From assembly GCA_032433765.1 (NCBI GenBank), contig JAVIAB010000073.1, forward strand, positions 69,049,087-69,113,086: a stretch of 64,000 nucleotides of DNA, written 5' to 3'. A program made the translations under genes and the position numbers. Under the pieces are notes generated by a model. It saw only the letters and a list, made by a program, of their open reading frames with translations, searched no databases and was not told where the DNA came from. The DNA comes from Megaustenia siamemsis (taxonomy: Eukaryota; Mollusca; Gastropoda; Stylommatophora; Ariophantidae). Of this stretch, positions 58,001-61,711 are shown piece after piece. Within the stretch, counting starts at the first letter, position 1. Every line of letters starts with the position of its first letter.

Positions 58001-58035
58001 GAGGTCACTATGAACCACATTATGATCATGCTACA
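13953..58035 (+). CDS. P4HA: Collagen prolyl 4-hydroxylase alpha subunit, partial gene (nine exons seen)
   Basis: Span entry; exons are listed separately. The 1192 bp of exon join in phase across eight GT-AG introns (0.9-16 kb) to about 397 residues. The family hydroxylates prolines in collagen-type repeats in the ER lumen, using iron, 2-oxoglutarate, oxygen and ascorbate, as a tetramer with protein disulfide isomerase. Landmarks in order: dimerisation region with [19 protein letters not shown]; the TPR-like peptide-binding domain with [31 protein letters not shown]; the two-cysteine stretch [25 protein letters not shown]+[24 protein letters not shown]; and [15 protein letters not shown], which carries the HxD iron ligands. 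Vertebrate proteins are about 530 residues, so about 60 N-terminal and over 100 C-terminal residues are missing from the window. It is the only host gene I recognise here. No coding lesion is visible, so the gene looks functional. Confidence 0.95.
14190..14560 (+). mobile_element. LINE-E 3' end in P4HA intron
   Basis: Matches the LINE-E end at 24600-24910: a TGTTGGCCATGTAATGAGAA motif, then a lysine/arginine-rich stretch, LRELPI, and CTAGAATTTCTACCCTACGG near the tail. Stops interrupt it. The usual ATAG repeat tail is absent or eroded. Confidence 0.75.
14865..15095. repeat. Imperfect minisatellite, about 18-bp unit
   Basis: Repeats of GATAGAGTT(T)AGCTGCT-type words occur about a dozen times with considerable variation in spacing. 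Confidence 0.8.
15125..15300 (+). mobile_element. LINE-E internal RT fragment
   Basis: Frames give [20 protein letters not shown] and [11 protein letters not shown], which match 28745-28860 ([19 protein letters not shown]). This is the region just before RT motif B. The piece is isolated from other LINE-E sequence. Confidence 0.75.
15780..15960 (+). mobile_element. LINE 3' end fragment close to P4HA exon 2
   Basis: Broken frames give [18 protein letters not shown] and [16 protein letters not shown], the usual close of an RT protein (ENRxKWRxLV). It ends about 40 bp before the acceptor of the exon at 16000. Confidence 0.6.
16000..16161 (+). CDS. P4HA: P4HA exon (end of dimerisation region)
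   Basis: It starts after TGGCTCCAG, completes the codon split by the previous intron, and ends at G|GTAGGC, leaving one base. It encodes [20 protein letters not shown] and [19 protein letters not shown]. The phrase L-RLQDTY-LD is nearly invariant in P4HA. The long frame upstream of the exon is intron read-through. Confidence 0.95.
16290..17110. other. Intron sequence with diverged dispersed repeats
   Basis: Two diverged copies of a segment with AATGTCAGATTTTAGTGTGT (about 16310-16390 and 16730-16800) and several CACAACACAATGCATC-type words (also near 15410) suggest old repeat copies. A 122-residue frame at 16420-16788 is not recognisable. Confidence 0.4.
17516..17580. repeat. Poly-C then (CA)n/(TG)n microsatellite
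   Basis: About 16 C residues, followed by CACACA and then TGTGTG runs. Confidence 0.9.
17581..19984. other. Intron, little recognisable
   Basis: No coding domain is seen. About 75 bp at 17892-17965 (AGACATCAATATTAATCAGT onward) resemble 21830-21905 at the end of the LINE-R copy, so a LINE-R 3' end may be present. The stretch 18500-19300 is rich in C and T on the plus strand, without an identifiable element. Confidence 0.4.
19985..21790 (+). mobile_element. LINE-R copy (RT end plus RNase H), carrying a 36-bp array
   Basis: Frames give the distal RT region ([53 protein letters not shown]), then an RNase H domain ([18 protein letters not shown] with the catalytic Asp; a Glu in [11 protein letters not shown]), and the late block [12 protein letters not shown]. 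LINEs that carry RNase H after the RT (I/Ingi-type) have this order. Stops and frameshifts are present. A perfect 36-bp tandem array sits inside the RNase H region; the related copy at 39440-40030 has none there. Confidence 0.85.
20919..21414. repeat. 36-bp tandem array, 13.8 virtually identical copies
   Basis: The unit starts GTGTTACTAAAGAACTCAGG and ends GACCACAAA. All copies read as identical. Because 36 is a multiple of three, both strands stay open: the plus frame repeats [12 protein letters not shown] and the minus frame [12 protein letters not shown]. Identity this high indicates recent expansion or ongoing homogenisation, or a collapsed or expanded assembly. Confidence 0.97.
21791..22235. 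other. LINE-R 3' region and (AAT)n microsatellite
   Basis: 21830-21905 (GATGTCAATATTAATAAATT, then GCCAGTTCGAGGCTGGTGAC) is repeated in diverged form at 17892-17965, so it is probably the LINE-R untranslated end. An (AAT)n run lies at 22058-22088. Nothing else is recognised. Confidence 0.5.
22240..22550 (+). mobile_element. Very old LINE RT remnant
   Basis: Scattered hints only: [13 protein letters not shown], then a [13 protein letters not shown] motif B (GAACAAAACTGGTATCAGAC) and SVNSYKY. The order fits LINE-E RT, but the match is weak. Confidence 0.35.
22671..22909 (+). CDS. P4HA: P4HA exon (peptide-substrate-binding domain)
   Basis: It starts after CACTGACCAG and ends before GTGAGG in phase 0. 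It encodes [20 protein letters not shown] and LWMEQAL, the most conserved part of the TPR-like substrate-binding domain; its tyrosines line the proline-rich peptide groove in characterised enzymes. A charged linker of about 40 residues ([28 protein letters not shown]) follows before [11 protein letters not shown]; it is longer than in vertebrate P4HA1. Confidence 0.97.
23597..23790 (-). mobile_element. Diverged SINE remnant
   Basis: GGTGTAAGTGCTCCAG, TTTTTTTAATAATGTGGTCA, ATGCCAGAGTG and GGTTGGGTGTGCC follow the same order as the reverse complement of SINE-1/SINE-3. No duplication is visible, which suggests an old insertion. Confidence 0.45.
23791..24345 (+). pseudogene. Possible decayed coding stretch, unknown
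   Basis: Two frames in the same phase (23777-24034 and 24146-24343), separated by a few stops, are cysteine- and serine-rich, with [15 protein letters not shown] and [17 protein letters not shown] do not recognise them. They could be a remnant of an element or a retrocopy, or chance. Confidence 0.2.
24440..25180 (+). mobile_element. LINE-E 3' end with SINE-1 inserted in its tail
   Basis: The frame at 24593-24811 gives [20 protein letters not shown], then [19 protein letters not shown] and LTQNKELW, the LINE-E C-terminus. The tail GTCTTCTTCAGCTAAAAAGG ACAATA is broken by SINE-1 and resumes at 25153 as AAAGGACAATAGATAGATAG. Confidence 0.88.
24921..25152 (-). mobile_element. SINE-1 copy 2, internally deleted
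   Basis: Minus-strand SINE-1, with flanks AAAGGACAATA at 24910-24920 and 25153-25163. It lacks about 35 bp between GGTACCC and TTGGGATCGAA, the segment downstream of the B box that the other copies keep. Confidence 0.9.
25375..26272. repeat. 29-bp tandem array, about 31 copies
   Basis: The unit contains CCATCTCATAAGGAATAGAA, followed by either CATAACTGG or TATATCTGA. A longer pattern (AAAATAACTGG, AAGGGATAGAATATAT, GACCTTCTC, ACATACCTGACC, ATCTCTTAAGG) recurs at about 25500, 25733 and 26085, so blocks of 8 to 12 units have been duplicated. Confidence 0.95.
26273..28253. other. Intron, no recognisable feature
   Basis: AT-rich sequence with a more GC-rich island at about 26840-27130. No domain-bearing frame or element terminus is seen. 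Confidence 0.4.
28383..28645 (+). mobile_element. SINE-1 copy 3, within LINE-E RT
   Basis: A near-full SINE-1 (GGGAGCCACGATAGCTCAGT, B box GGTTCGATCCC, T-rich 3' end). It separates LEEHIERG from the continuation of the LINE frame. Flanks ATATAGAAAGAG and ACGTAGAGAAAGAC may be a decayed target-site duplication. Confidence 0.88.
29465..29670 (+). mobile_element. SINE-2 3' part, within LINE-E
   Basis: 29505-29650 (AAAAAAATATGAATACCTCA, GTTATCTGCCTGTGTGGCGA) matches the reverse complement of 30640-30790. LINE-E protein reading breaks before it (AKHLIS) and resumes after it ([13 protein letters not shown]), so it is an insertion of a 5'-truncated SINE-2. Confidence 0.7.
30030..30545 (-). mobile_element. 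SINE-3 copy, interrupted by SINE-1
   Basis: Read on the minus strand: a tRNA-like head (TTAGCTAAGTGGTTAGTGCA), then CCCATATGGTTCTGGGGTTC and the shared core TTTTCTGGCAAGTAAAGG. It parallels the plus-strand copy at 35316-35560. SINE-1 entered at GCAAAAGTTTG. Confidence 0.7.
30080..30342 (+). mobile_element. SINE-1 copy 4, within SINE-3
   Basis: Begins GAGCCGTGATAGCTCAGTGG. An 11-bp duplication GCAAAAGTTTG lies at 30069-30079 and 30343-30353. The B box is mutated (GGTTTGATCAC). Confidence 0.92.
30622..30955 (-). mobile_element. SINE-2, near-complete copy
   Basis: The minus strand starts GGGGGACTGGTTTGTCTCGA, with a B-box-like GAGTTCAAATCCTGG, and ends in AAAAGAAAAAAAA. The head could be tRNA-derived, although the A box is unclear. 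The 3' half is repeated at 29505-29650. Confidence 0.65.
30990..31240 (-). mobile_element. LINE-E 3' end, minus strand
   Basis: The minus strand reads [40 protein letters not shown], nearly identical to the intact end at 44913-45263, with GGCTACGG in the tail region. Confidence 0.85.
31241..32753. other. Intron; one 42-bp duplication
   Basis: A stretch at about 31747-31832 (CAGCCTACTATTGTGATAAT onward) is present twice in tandem with one change. Nothing else is recognised in this AT-rich intron. Confidence 0.5.
32763..33758 (+). pseudogene. LINE-A RT C-terminal half, one in-frame stop
   Basis: Two frames in the same phase, 32763-33218 and 33249-33758, are separated only by a TAA at 33216-33218. 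In order: [16 protein letters not shown] (motif B), [12 protein letters not shown] (motif C with the first Asp of the pair changed to Gly), [59 protein letters not shown] and [12 protein letters not shown]. The changed catalytic residue and truncation mean no activity. The TAA lies at the same place as in the copy at 11194. Confidence 0.92.
32765..33773 (+). mobile_element. LINE-A copy, best-preserved C-terminal half
   Basis: Bounded by TTAAACAGTTT (32754-32764) and TTAAACAATTT (33774-33784), a one-mismatch target-site duplication. The 5' truncation falls between RT motifs A and B. It ends in GATGATGATGATGATGG. Confidence 0.92.
33785..34434. other. Intron, no recognisable feature
   Basis: A 160-residue minus-strand frame (34170-33688) partly overlaps the LINE-A tail; it has a hydrophobic segment but no motif I know, and is probably chance. 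Confidence 0.4.
34435..34722 (-). mobile_element. NAE-1, uninterrupted copy
   Basis: The minus strand begins TGTGTTACCGGGGCCTCATT, contains CATGTCGTAAGAGGTGACTA and GATATGTGCCATTTTGGCAC, and ends CGGCTCGAAAGGACAATAGA with a GATA repeat. It is about 285 bp and non-coding. It is the reference for the copy split twice at 43842-45468. Confidence 0.85.
34723..35315. other. Intron, no recognisable feature
   Basis: AT-rich; no element terminus or domain-bearing frame seen. Confidence 0.4.
35316..35560 (+). mobile_element. SINE-3 copy
   Basis: tRNA-like head with A-box-like TGGCTGAGTGATTAGTG and B-box-like GAGTTCAATTCCC. The body has TCTCTGGATCCACCCAGTCT and TTTTTCTGGGAAGCA, the same core order as SINE-1 (read in reverse: TTCCCAGAAAAA, GGTACCCATTT, GGGTGAACC). 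It ends near GTCAATAACAGG. Confidence 0.75.
36248..36655 (+). mobile_element. LINE-A fragment with large internal deletion
   Basis: 36256-36475 matches LINE-A 10250-10530 ([25 protein letters not shown] with changes, RTISLMSHV), then jumps at about 36476 to the 3' end ([17 protein letters not shown]) and ends at CACTCAATGATAG. About 2.4 kb of consensus appears to be missing. It lies in the PLE remnant. Confidence 0.8.
36965..37345 (-). pseudogene. GIY-YIG endonuclease domain of a Penelope-like element
   Basis: Minus-strand frames read [79 protein letters not shown] and LTPQGIN. The cysteine-histidine lead-in, IIY..YIG pair, R in helix 1, and E-x-x-x-I-x-x-x-G followed by P-x-GIN are the usual order in Penelope-like elements. 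One stop (after LIDR) and the loss of the RT mark it as dead. Confidence 0.8.
37391..38457. other. Intron, no recognisable feature
   Basis: AT-rich sequence without element ends or coding motifs that I can see. Confidence 0.4.
38471..38732 (+). mobile_element. SINE-1 copy 5
   Basis: Begins GGGAGCCGCAATAGCTCAGT, B box GGTTCGATCCC. A perfect 13-bp target-site duplication ATTTATTAATCTA lies at 38458-38470 and 38733-38745. Confidence 0.96.
39016..39067 (+). CDS. P4HA: P4HA micro-exon (TPR helix)
   Basis: A 52-bp exon between GGCCTCTAG and GTGAGG, encoding [17 protein letters not shown] plus one base. It is equivalent to the GDLDKALLLTKKLLEL helix of the vertebrate substrate-binding domain. The intron before it is the longest in the window (about 16 kb) and contains many LINEs, SINEs, a PLE and a 29-bp array. 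Confidence 0.93.
39440..40030 (-). mobile_element. LINE-R copy (RNase H region), minus strand
   Basis: Minus-strand frames read [20 protein letters not shown], then an [16 protein letters not shown] motif (39810-39780), [14 protein letters not shown] and [16 protein letters not shown]; the last matches 21742-21775 of the other copy. The RNase H is continuous here, with no 36-bp repeat. Confidence 0.78.
40113..40297 (+). CDS. P4HA: P4HA exon (linker and first conserved Cys)
   Basis: It starts after CTACATGTAG, completing a Val codon, and ends before GTAAAC in phase 0. It encodes [20 protein letters not shown], then [17 protein letters not shown]. The LCRGE motif carries the first cysteine of the intrachain disulfide pair conserved in the family. 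Confidence 0.95.
40480..40810 (+). mobile_element. LINE-E 3' end in intron
   Basis: Matches 45045-45360: TGTTGGACATGTGATGAGAA, AGAATCAGCTCCCTCAATG, then TATGGGCCGACTACGGCTCA and the tail CAATAGAATAGAATAG. Confidence 0.88.
41051..41303 (+). mobile_element. SINE-1 copy 6
   Basis: GCTGCGATAGCTCAGTGGTT with a mutated B box (GGTTTGATCCT). A 12-bp duplication TCTCTGCAAAAG lies at 41039-41050 and 41304-41315. Confidence 0.95.
41879..42052 (+). CDS. P4HA: P4HA exon (start of catalytic region)
   Basis: Phase 0 at both ends, between AATTCCAG and GTAAGAG. It encodes [40 protein letters not shown] and [21 protein letters not shown] supplies the second conserved cysteine; A/Q-PAKQE and FHDVISD are family hallmarks at the start of the 2-oxoglutarate dioxygenase fold. 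Confidence 0.97.
42253..42315. repeat. (CTT)n/(CTC)n microsatellite
   Basis: Pyrimidine triplet run, TTCTTCTTC changing into TCCTCCTCC. Confidence 0.9.
42335..42475 (-). mobile_element. LINE-F 3' end, minus strand
   Basis: The minus strand reads [39 protein letters not shown], the cleanest view of the LINE-F C-terminus in the window. Confidence 0.75.
42560..42905 (+). mobile_element. C-terminal end of an RNase H LINE
   Basis: Frames give a degraded zinc-knuckle-like close: [32 protein letters not shown], then [14 protein letters not shown]. The ...C..TxEHxLxxC pattern ends many I/Jockey-type proteins. A CAA/CAG repeat follows. Confidence 0.6.
42908..42953. repeat. (CAA)n(CAG)n microsatellite
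   Basis: Triplet run ACAACAACAACAGCAGCAGC, probably the 3' tail of the preceding LINE fragment. Confidence 0.9.
43110..43803. repeat. 49-bp tandem array, about 14 copies
   Basis: The unit contains GAGGTCACAGAATTTTGATA, CGGATATTCTTGGTAA and a variable CTTGG/CATGG/ATGGG step. It is unrelated in sequence to the 49-bp array at 2845-4292. Confidence 0.95.
43877..44676 (+). mobile_element. LINE-D copy within NAE-1
   Basis: 5'-truncated at the position equivalent to 53073. It shows [20 protein letters not shown] (RT motif C with the catalytic Asp pair), [37 protein letters not shown], and the end [40 protein letters not shown]. Flanks GAAGTAA/GAAGAAA are a weak candidate duplication. Confidence 0.88.
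44817..45359 (+). mobile_element. LINE-E copy within NAE-1, intact C-terminal frame
   Basis: A perfect 11-bp target-site duplication GATCTCTGTAA lies at 44806-44816 and 45360-45370. The frame 44913-45263 is undamaged: [60 protein letters not shown] and [12 protein letters not shown]. The tail is CGGCTCGAAAGGTCAATAGA plus TAGATAGAT. Low damage suggests this is among the youngest LINEs here. Confidence 0.93.
45480..45890 (-). mobile_element. LINE 3' fragment, unassigned
   Basis: The minus strand gives broken hints of an RT C-terminus ([13 protein letters not shown], then [14 protein letters not shown]). Heavily decayed. Confidence 0.45.
45891..47605. other. Intron; poly-G run and an old SINE-like trace
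   Basis: A G run lies at 46257-46271. At about 47235-47345, CCCCATCACACC, ATGGCG, ATGTGGTGTCACTATTCGTA and AATAATGTGGTCAG follow SINE-1 (reverse) order in diverged form. Nothing else is recognised. Confidence 0.45.
47610..47828. repeat. 29-bp tandem array, about 7.5 copies
   Basis: Unit GTGGATAGCTTGGAAGAG plus TTTTATTATAA; inner copies are almost identical. Confidence 0.95.
48015..48085 (+). CDS. P4HA: P4HA exon (catalytic region)
   Basis: A 71-bp exon after TTAATGTACAG, before GTAGGAC, ending two bases into a Ser codon. It encodes [20 protein letters not shown] and ISK, matching the vertebrate LRRATI...HYRISK segment. Confidence 0.94.
48389..49637 (+). mobile_element. LINE-B copy, 5'-truncated
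   Basis: Flanks AATGCGTAACATA (48376-48388) and AATGCATAACATA (49638-49650) form a 13-bp, one-mismatch target-site duplication. The tail is GTACTTGATGATGATG. Confidence 0.92.
48429..49343 (+). pseudogene. LINE-B reverse transcriptase, 304-aa open frame
   Basis: In order: [20 protein letters not shown]; motif [20 protein letters not shown] with the catalytic Asp; [11 protein letters not shown]; motif [20 protein letters not shown]; motif [13 protein letters not shown] with the catalytic pair; [46 protein letters not shown]; and RRILRVP. It stops at TGA where the sibling copy at 6727 has TGG (Trp). The endonuclease and first RT blocks are missing, so it is not autonomous. Confidence 0.93.
49719..49975 (-). 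mobile_element. SINE-1 copy 7
   Basis: Minus strand, with B box GGTTCGATCCC and the variant ACTACCACGGACAAGGGTAG shared with copy 9. The duplication GTTCAAAGACA lies at 49708-49718 and 49976-49986. Confidence 0.95.
49987..50915. other. Intron, no recognisable feature
   Basis: AT-rich with an A run near 50112. No element ends seen. Confidence 0.4.
50927..51112 (-). mobile_element. LINE-A 3' tip, minus strand
   Basis: CATCATCATCATCGAGTGCC through GCCATTCCACTCTGTTTCTT to AATATTACTTTT, the last 190 bp of LINE-A. An 11-bp duplication AAAATTCAAAT lies at 50916-50926 and 51113-51123. Confidence 0.93.
51124..52264. other. Intron, no recognisable feature
   Basis: Begins with an AAATTCAAATTT-like simple repeat (to about 51170), then AT-rich sequence without motifs. 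Confidence 0.4.
52278..54085 (-). mobile_element. SINE-1 copy 8, split by LINE-D
   Basis: Two SINE-1 halves, 52278-52397 and 53947-54085. The outer 13-bp duplication GAATATTTAAGAG (52265-52277, 54086-54098) belongs to the SINE; the inner 12-bp duplication GTGGTTGGTATT (52386-52397, 53935-53946) belongs to the LINE. Removing the LINE and one inner copy restores the usual SINE order. Confidence 0.97.
52398..53934 (+). mobile_element. LINE-D copy within SINE-1, longest of its family here
   Basis: Frames in order: [59 protein letters not shown]; motif A IGFIDYER, where one A is lost from the run (52850-52860) and shifts the frame; motif [21 protein letters not shown]; motif [14 protein letters not shown]; and a late 2-bp loss near 53343 (LGS..N to LVVI). 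It ends GCTCCACCAGGAGCTAAAAG GTAAAAG. The start of the RT and the endonuclease are missing. Confidence 0.93.
54285..54805. repeat. 24-bp tandem array, about 21 copies
   Basis: Unit AATAATAAAAGTAAGAAATA plus AGTT, with a common variant (GTAACAAA). It lies 86 bp upstream of the P4HA exon at 54891. Confidence 0.95.
54891..54990 (+). CDS. P4HA: P4HA exon (catalytic region)
   Basis: After TTTTCTGCAG, before GTGAGTG. It completes the split Ser codon and encodes [20 protein letters not shown] and [23 protein letters not shown] and TGLD-TAEELQ are close to invariant in P4HA. It is flanked by a 24-bp array upstream and a 31-bp array downstream. Confidence 0.97.
55090..57190. repeat. 31-bp tandem array, about 65 copies (2.1 kb)
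   Basis: Unit TTGTTGTTTGCTGGTAGCAA plus GAGACCTATAG. Variants include CTGATAGC, CTTTAG, and a 28-bp form lacking one TTG. Several blocks (for example 55850-56100 and 56340-56530) repeat the same order of variants, so segments have been duplicated as groups. Confidence 0.96.
57400..57475 (-). mobile_element. Short LINE-F-like trace
   Basis: The minus strand hints at [19 protein letters not shown], matching the [19 protein letters not shown] end at 42335-42475. Very short. Confidence 0.45.
57537..57796 (+). mobile_element. SINE-1 copy 9
   Basis: GAGCCGCGATAGCTCAGTGG, B box GGTTCGATCCC. A perfect 13-bp duplication ACTTCCCTTAAGT lies at 57524-57536 and 57797-57809. It shares ACTACCACGGACAAGGG with copy 7. 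Confidence 0.96.
57982..58035 (+). CDS. P4HA: P4HA exon with HxD iron-binding motif
   Basis: A 54-bp exon between AACATTCCAG and GTGAGT, phase 0. It encodes [18 protein letters not shown]. The EPHYD segment holds the first His and the Asp that bind iron in this dioxygenase family (EPHFD in vertebrates). The following exons, with GGATVFP, the distal His and the 2-oxoglutarate Lys, were not found before 64000. Confidence 0.96.
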
Positions 58036-58265
58036 GTGAGTATGTGTGTATGTTAAACATCAAAACAGTTATAGAAGTGTCACAATGTCCAGATGAAAAT
58101 GCAGGGCAAGTTCAATGGCTGTATTTTTGTCAAGTAGATTCCCTATGAGTATCTAATGTTGCCTGTGTAATTCTAATTTCAAAATGGAAGGTAATTTGTT
58201 AAGTTTTCTTGCCCCAGATATATTGAATGGTTGTTTTAATTTTTAGAAGGTTTACAAATTGTATT

Positions 58266-58316
58266 GGTAGCCAAACTGCAATGCAGAGATGACTCTCAAT
58301 GATGATGATGATGATT
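58266..58316 (+). mobile_element. LINE-A extreme 3' tip (50 bp)
   Basis: TAGCCAAACTGCAATGCAGA and GATGACTCTCAATGATGATG match the last 50 bp of LINE-A (33722-33773). Confidence 0.6.
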
Positions 58317-58850
58317 TCTGAGAAACAAAAAAAAAATGTATTGTTTGAGGTGATAATTCATGGTTATGGGATGAGAAAGAAAAGAATATTTTCCAAGACT
58401 AAAGCACTCTAAATAGCCAAAGAAAGAAAAATGGTCCACAGAAGTAAGCCTGATCAAATTATGGAGAACCAACCAAGAGCTTAAACTATGGTTACTATAT
58501 CTTTAAATATATAAATGAGGACATCATGCCGATCTAACCATTACAACCACTAAATAACTTTAGCATATATAAATACACACAATGAGGTGAAGTCATCCAG
58601 TATATATGATTCAAACAAAGTTAAATATTTAAAATATCGCATTTAATCCTTGAAAATAGAGATGTACTCAGAAAAGGATGTTTAATAACTCTACTTCAAA
58701 TTCTCTTTCAAGTTTGTGACCCTTTGTGGTATATAGCAGAAATCGATTGTTGGAGAAGAACAACTGCAATTTCAACATAGGAGTAGAGGACCTGGGACAT
58801 GCTACTATACACACACTGTCTCACTTTCTCACTCGCTCTCTCTCTTTCTC
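58317..58850. other. No recognisable feature
   Basis: AT-rich intron or downstream sequence; a CT-rich run sits near 58820-58855. No exon continuing P4HA is seen. Confidence 0.4.
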
Positions 58851-58854
58851 TTTC

Positions 58855-59040
58855 TTAATTTCCTTTTATACACCTTTTAGTCTTAAGGGAAATACAAAGT
58901 TCTACAGTTCTTGCCCTCCAATCAACCTCAACCATTGTTTTTTTTTTTAGCTGTAGCATTTCTTGAATGTTGTCAGTCCATCTTACTTTGGATTTGCTAT
59001 AAGCTTTTCTTCCATCACTTCTTTTAAAGTATGTTTTGTC
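58855..59040 (-). mobile_element. LINE 3' fragment, unassigned
   Basis: The minus strand reads SKVRWTDNIQEMLQLKKKTM, EVDWRARTVELCISLKTKR, an RT C-terminal close (RWTDNI-x-E). Not one of the lettered families. Confidence 0.65.
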
Positions 59041-59104
59041 GGTTATACAGAACACTTGATCAAATATAAAATGTAAGAAGTGTACCATTTTGTAATATTT
59101 ACAG

Positions 59105-59165
59105 ATTTTTGTCAATAATAACAGTAGTAAACTGCCAATAATACACTGTCTCAATAATAACAAAA
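59105..59165. repeat. Isolated 39-bp unit related to the arrays at 60.6-63.2 kb
   Basis: About one and a half units of GTCAATAATAACAGTAGTAA ACTGCCAATAATACACTGTC lie alone, 1.5 kb before the large array. Confidence 0.85.
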
Positions 59166-59239
59166 GCTAAATAAAGCCTCTGGCTTAGATAAAAAAAATT
59201 GCAGAGATGCTAAAAGCATTTAATACTTAAACTTATTCC

Positions 59240-60600
59240 ACTTATAAAAGTTATTTAATAAAATATGGGATGAAGAAAAAGTTCCTACAATTTGGAAGAA
59301 AGGGATCATTATCAAATTACCTAAAACAGTCAATCTTAAACATTGCAATACATGGAGAGGAATTACACTTTTATCAGTTGCCTTCAAGGTTTTCTGTAGA
59401 ATCATGCTGACAGAATAAAAATCCTGTAGATAATATTATATGCAAAGAACAAACAGGATTTATAAAAGGAAGAAGCTGTCTTAACCAAATATTCTCTCTA
59501 AACATAATACTGGAAGAACATACAGAAAAATAACAACCATTAATCTTCAATTTCATTGATTTTAAAAAGGCATTTAACAGCATACATAGATTGTTCTTGT
59601 GGATTATCTTGAAACATTATGCAATACCACCAAAAATTACCAACATTGCAAAAAAAAAAAATAAACAAATAAAAGCTATACTTGTGCAGTTCGCACAGAG
59701 GCGGGAATGAGTGATTAATTTTGAATTGAAACAGGAGTCAAACAGGGATGTATACTATCACCATTGATATTTGGAATTACCATTGATTGCATAATGTATA
59801 AATGTTGTGAAGGCAATAGTGACATTAAATGGTACAACAAGAATTACCTGGAAGATCTAGATTTTGCAGATGATATAGTGCTTCTAATTGACAAATTTCA
59901 ACAAGATCCAAATATCACAGATATCCTATCATTTATGGTGGAAAGAGTAGAATTTGAAATCAAGAGGGATAAAACAAAAATAATGAAAAATAACAATACT
60001 CTAGAGGGAATATATATCTAAATTGTAAGATTTTGGAAAGAGTACACTAATATATATCTTGATAGTAATATAGATCAACAAGGTGAAACAAAAAGAGAGA
60101 TGAGAAACAGAATATCAAAGACAGCAGTGAATTTTAAAAACCTGGACACAATATGGAAAAACACTAAGCAAGAAAAGTAAACTGAGAATATTCAACTTAA
60201 ATGTATTATTAATCCTTACCTATGCATGTGAAAGCTGGAAAAAAAACAAAAGAGGTTGAGAGAAAAGTAAACACTTATGAAAACAAATGTCCAAGTAAAA
60301 TACTCTGTACAATGGAATGAATTCAATACTAATATAGAGATAAGAGAAATGGCCATGCAGCAAACGACTCCATCTATCATTAGGAAGAGATGATGGACAT
60401 ATGTCAGATCTGTGTTGAGAAAACTAACAAGAGAATTCCAAAACAGGCTCTAATATGGAAAACATCAGGATACAGGAAAAAAAAGAAGACCTAAAGAGAC
60501 ACTAAAAAGAACACTTATCAGACAAGCAAAGTTGGCAGCCAAAGACTAATTAGATAAGATCAAATTTGTCAGCAAGAATAGAGATGTATGGCGAAAAACA
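59240..60600 (+). mobile_element. LINE-E-related copy with decayed RT
   Basis: Recognisable steps: WEEKVPTIWKKGIIIKLPK-like (59268-59320), [35 protein letters not shown] (motif A), ETGVKQGCILSPLIFGI (motif B), [19 protein letters not shown] (motif C), FEIKRDKTKIMK, and late RKR/PKETLKRTL. Many stops and frameshifts are present. The frame 59764-60021 is the longest piece. Confidence 0.85.
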
Positions 60601-60644
60601 CTATGAACCCTATATGACGATTAGCGGAGTAGGAAGGATCAAGA

Positions 60645-61711
60645 TCAATAATAACAGCAGTAAACTGTCAATAACACATGGTGTCAATAATAACAGCAGT
60701 AAACTGTCAATAATACATGGTGTCAATAATAACAGCAGTAAACTGTCAATAATACATGGTGTCAATAATAACAGCAGTAAACTGTCAATAATACATGGTG
60801 TCAATAATAACAGCAGTAAACTGTCAATAACACATGGTGTCAATAATAACAGCAGTAAACTGTCAATAACACATGGTGTCAATAATAACAGCAGTAAACT
60901 GTCAATAATACATGGTGTCAATAATAACAGCAGTAAACTGTCAATAATACATGGTGTCAATAATAACAGCAGTAAACTGTCAATAACACATGGTGTCAAT
61001 AATAACAGCAGTAAACTGTCAATAATACATCGTGTCAATAATAACATCAGTAAACTGTCAATAATACGTGGTGTCAATAATAACAGCAGTAAACTGTCAA
61101 TAATACGTGGTGTCAATAATAACAGCAGTAAACTGTCAATAATACATGGTGTCAATAATAACAGCAGTAAACTGTCAATAATACATGGTGTCAATAATAA
61201 CAGCAGTAAACTGTCAATAACACATGGTGTCAATAATAACAGCAGTAAACTGTCAATAACACATGGTGTCAATAATAACAGCAGTAAACTGTCAATAATA
61301 CATGGTGTCAATAATAACAGCAGTAAACTGTCAATAATACATGGTGTCAATAATAACAGCAGTAAACTGTCAATAACACATGGTGTCAATAATAACAGCA
61401 GTAAACTGTCAATAATACATGGTGTCAATGATAACAGCAGTAAACTGTCAATAACACATGGTGTCAACAATAACAGTAGTAAACCGTCAATAACACATGG
61501 TGTCAATAATAACAGCAGTAAACTGTCAATAATACATGGTGTCAATAATAACAGCAGTAAACTGTCAATAATACATGGTGTTAATAATAACAGCAGTAAA
61601 CTGTCAATAACACATGGTGTCAATAATAACAGCAGTAAACTGTCAATAATACATGGTGTCATGATAACAGCAGTAAACTGTCAATAATACATGGTGTCAA
61701 TAATAACAGCA
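60645..61711. repeat. 39-bp tandem array, about 27 copies
   Basis: Unit GTCAATAATAACAGCAGTAA ACTGTCAATAATACATGGT. The main polymorphism is ATAATACATGG versus ATAACACATGG. As 39 is a multiple of three, both strands stay open for over 350 codons; this is not evidence of a protein. Confidence 0.96.

Noticed and set aside
60566..61687. 373-residue plus-strand and 350-residue minus-strand open frames
   Set aside because: Both come from a 39-bp tandem repeat whose length is a multiple of three. Low-complexity repeats with no start context and both strands open are not a protein signal.
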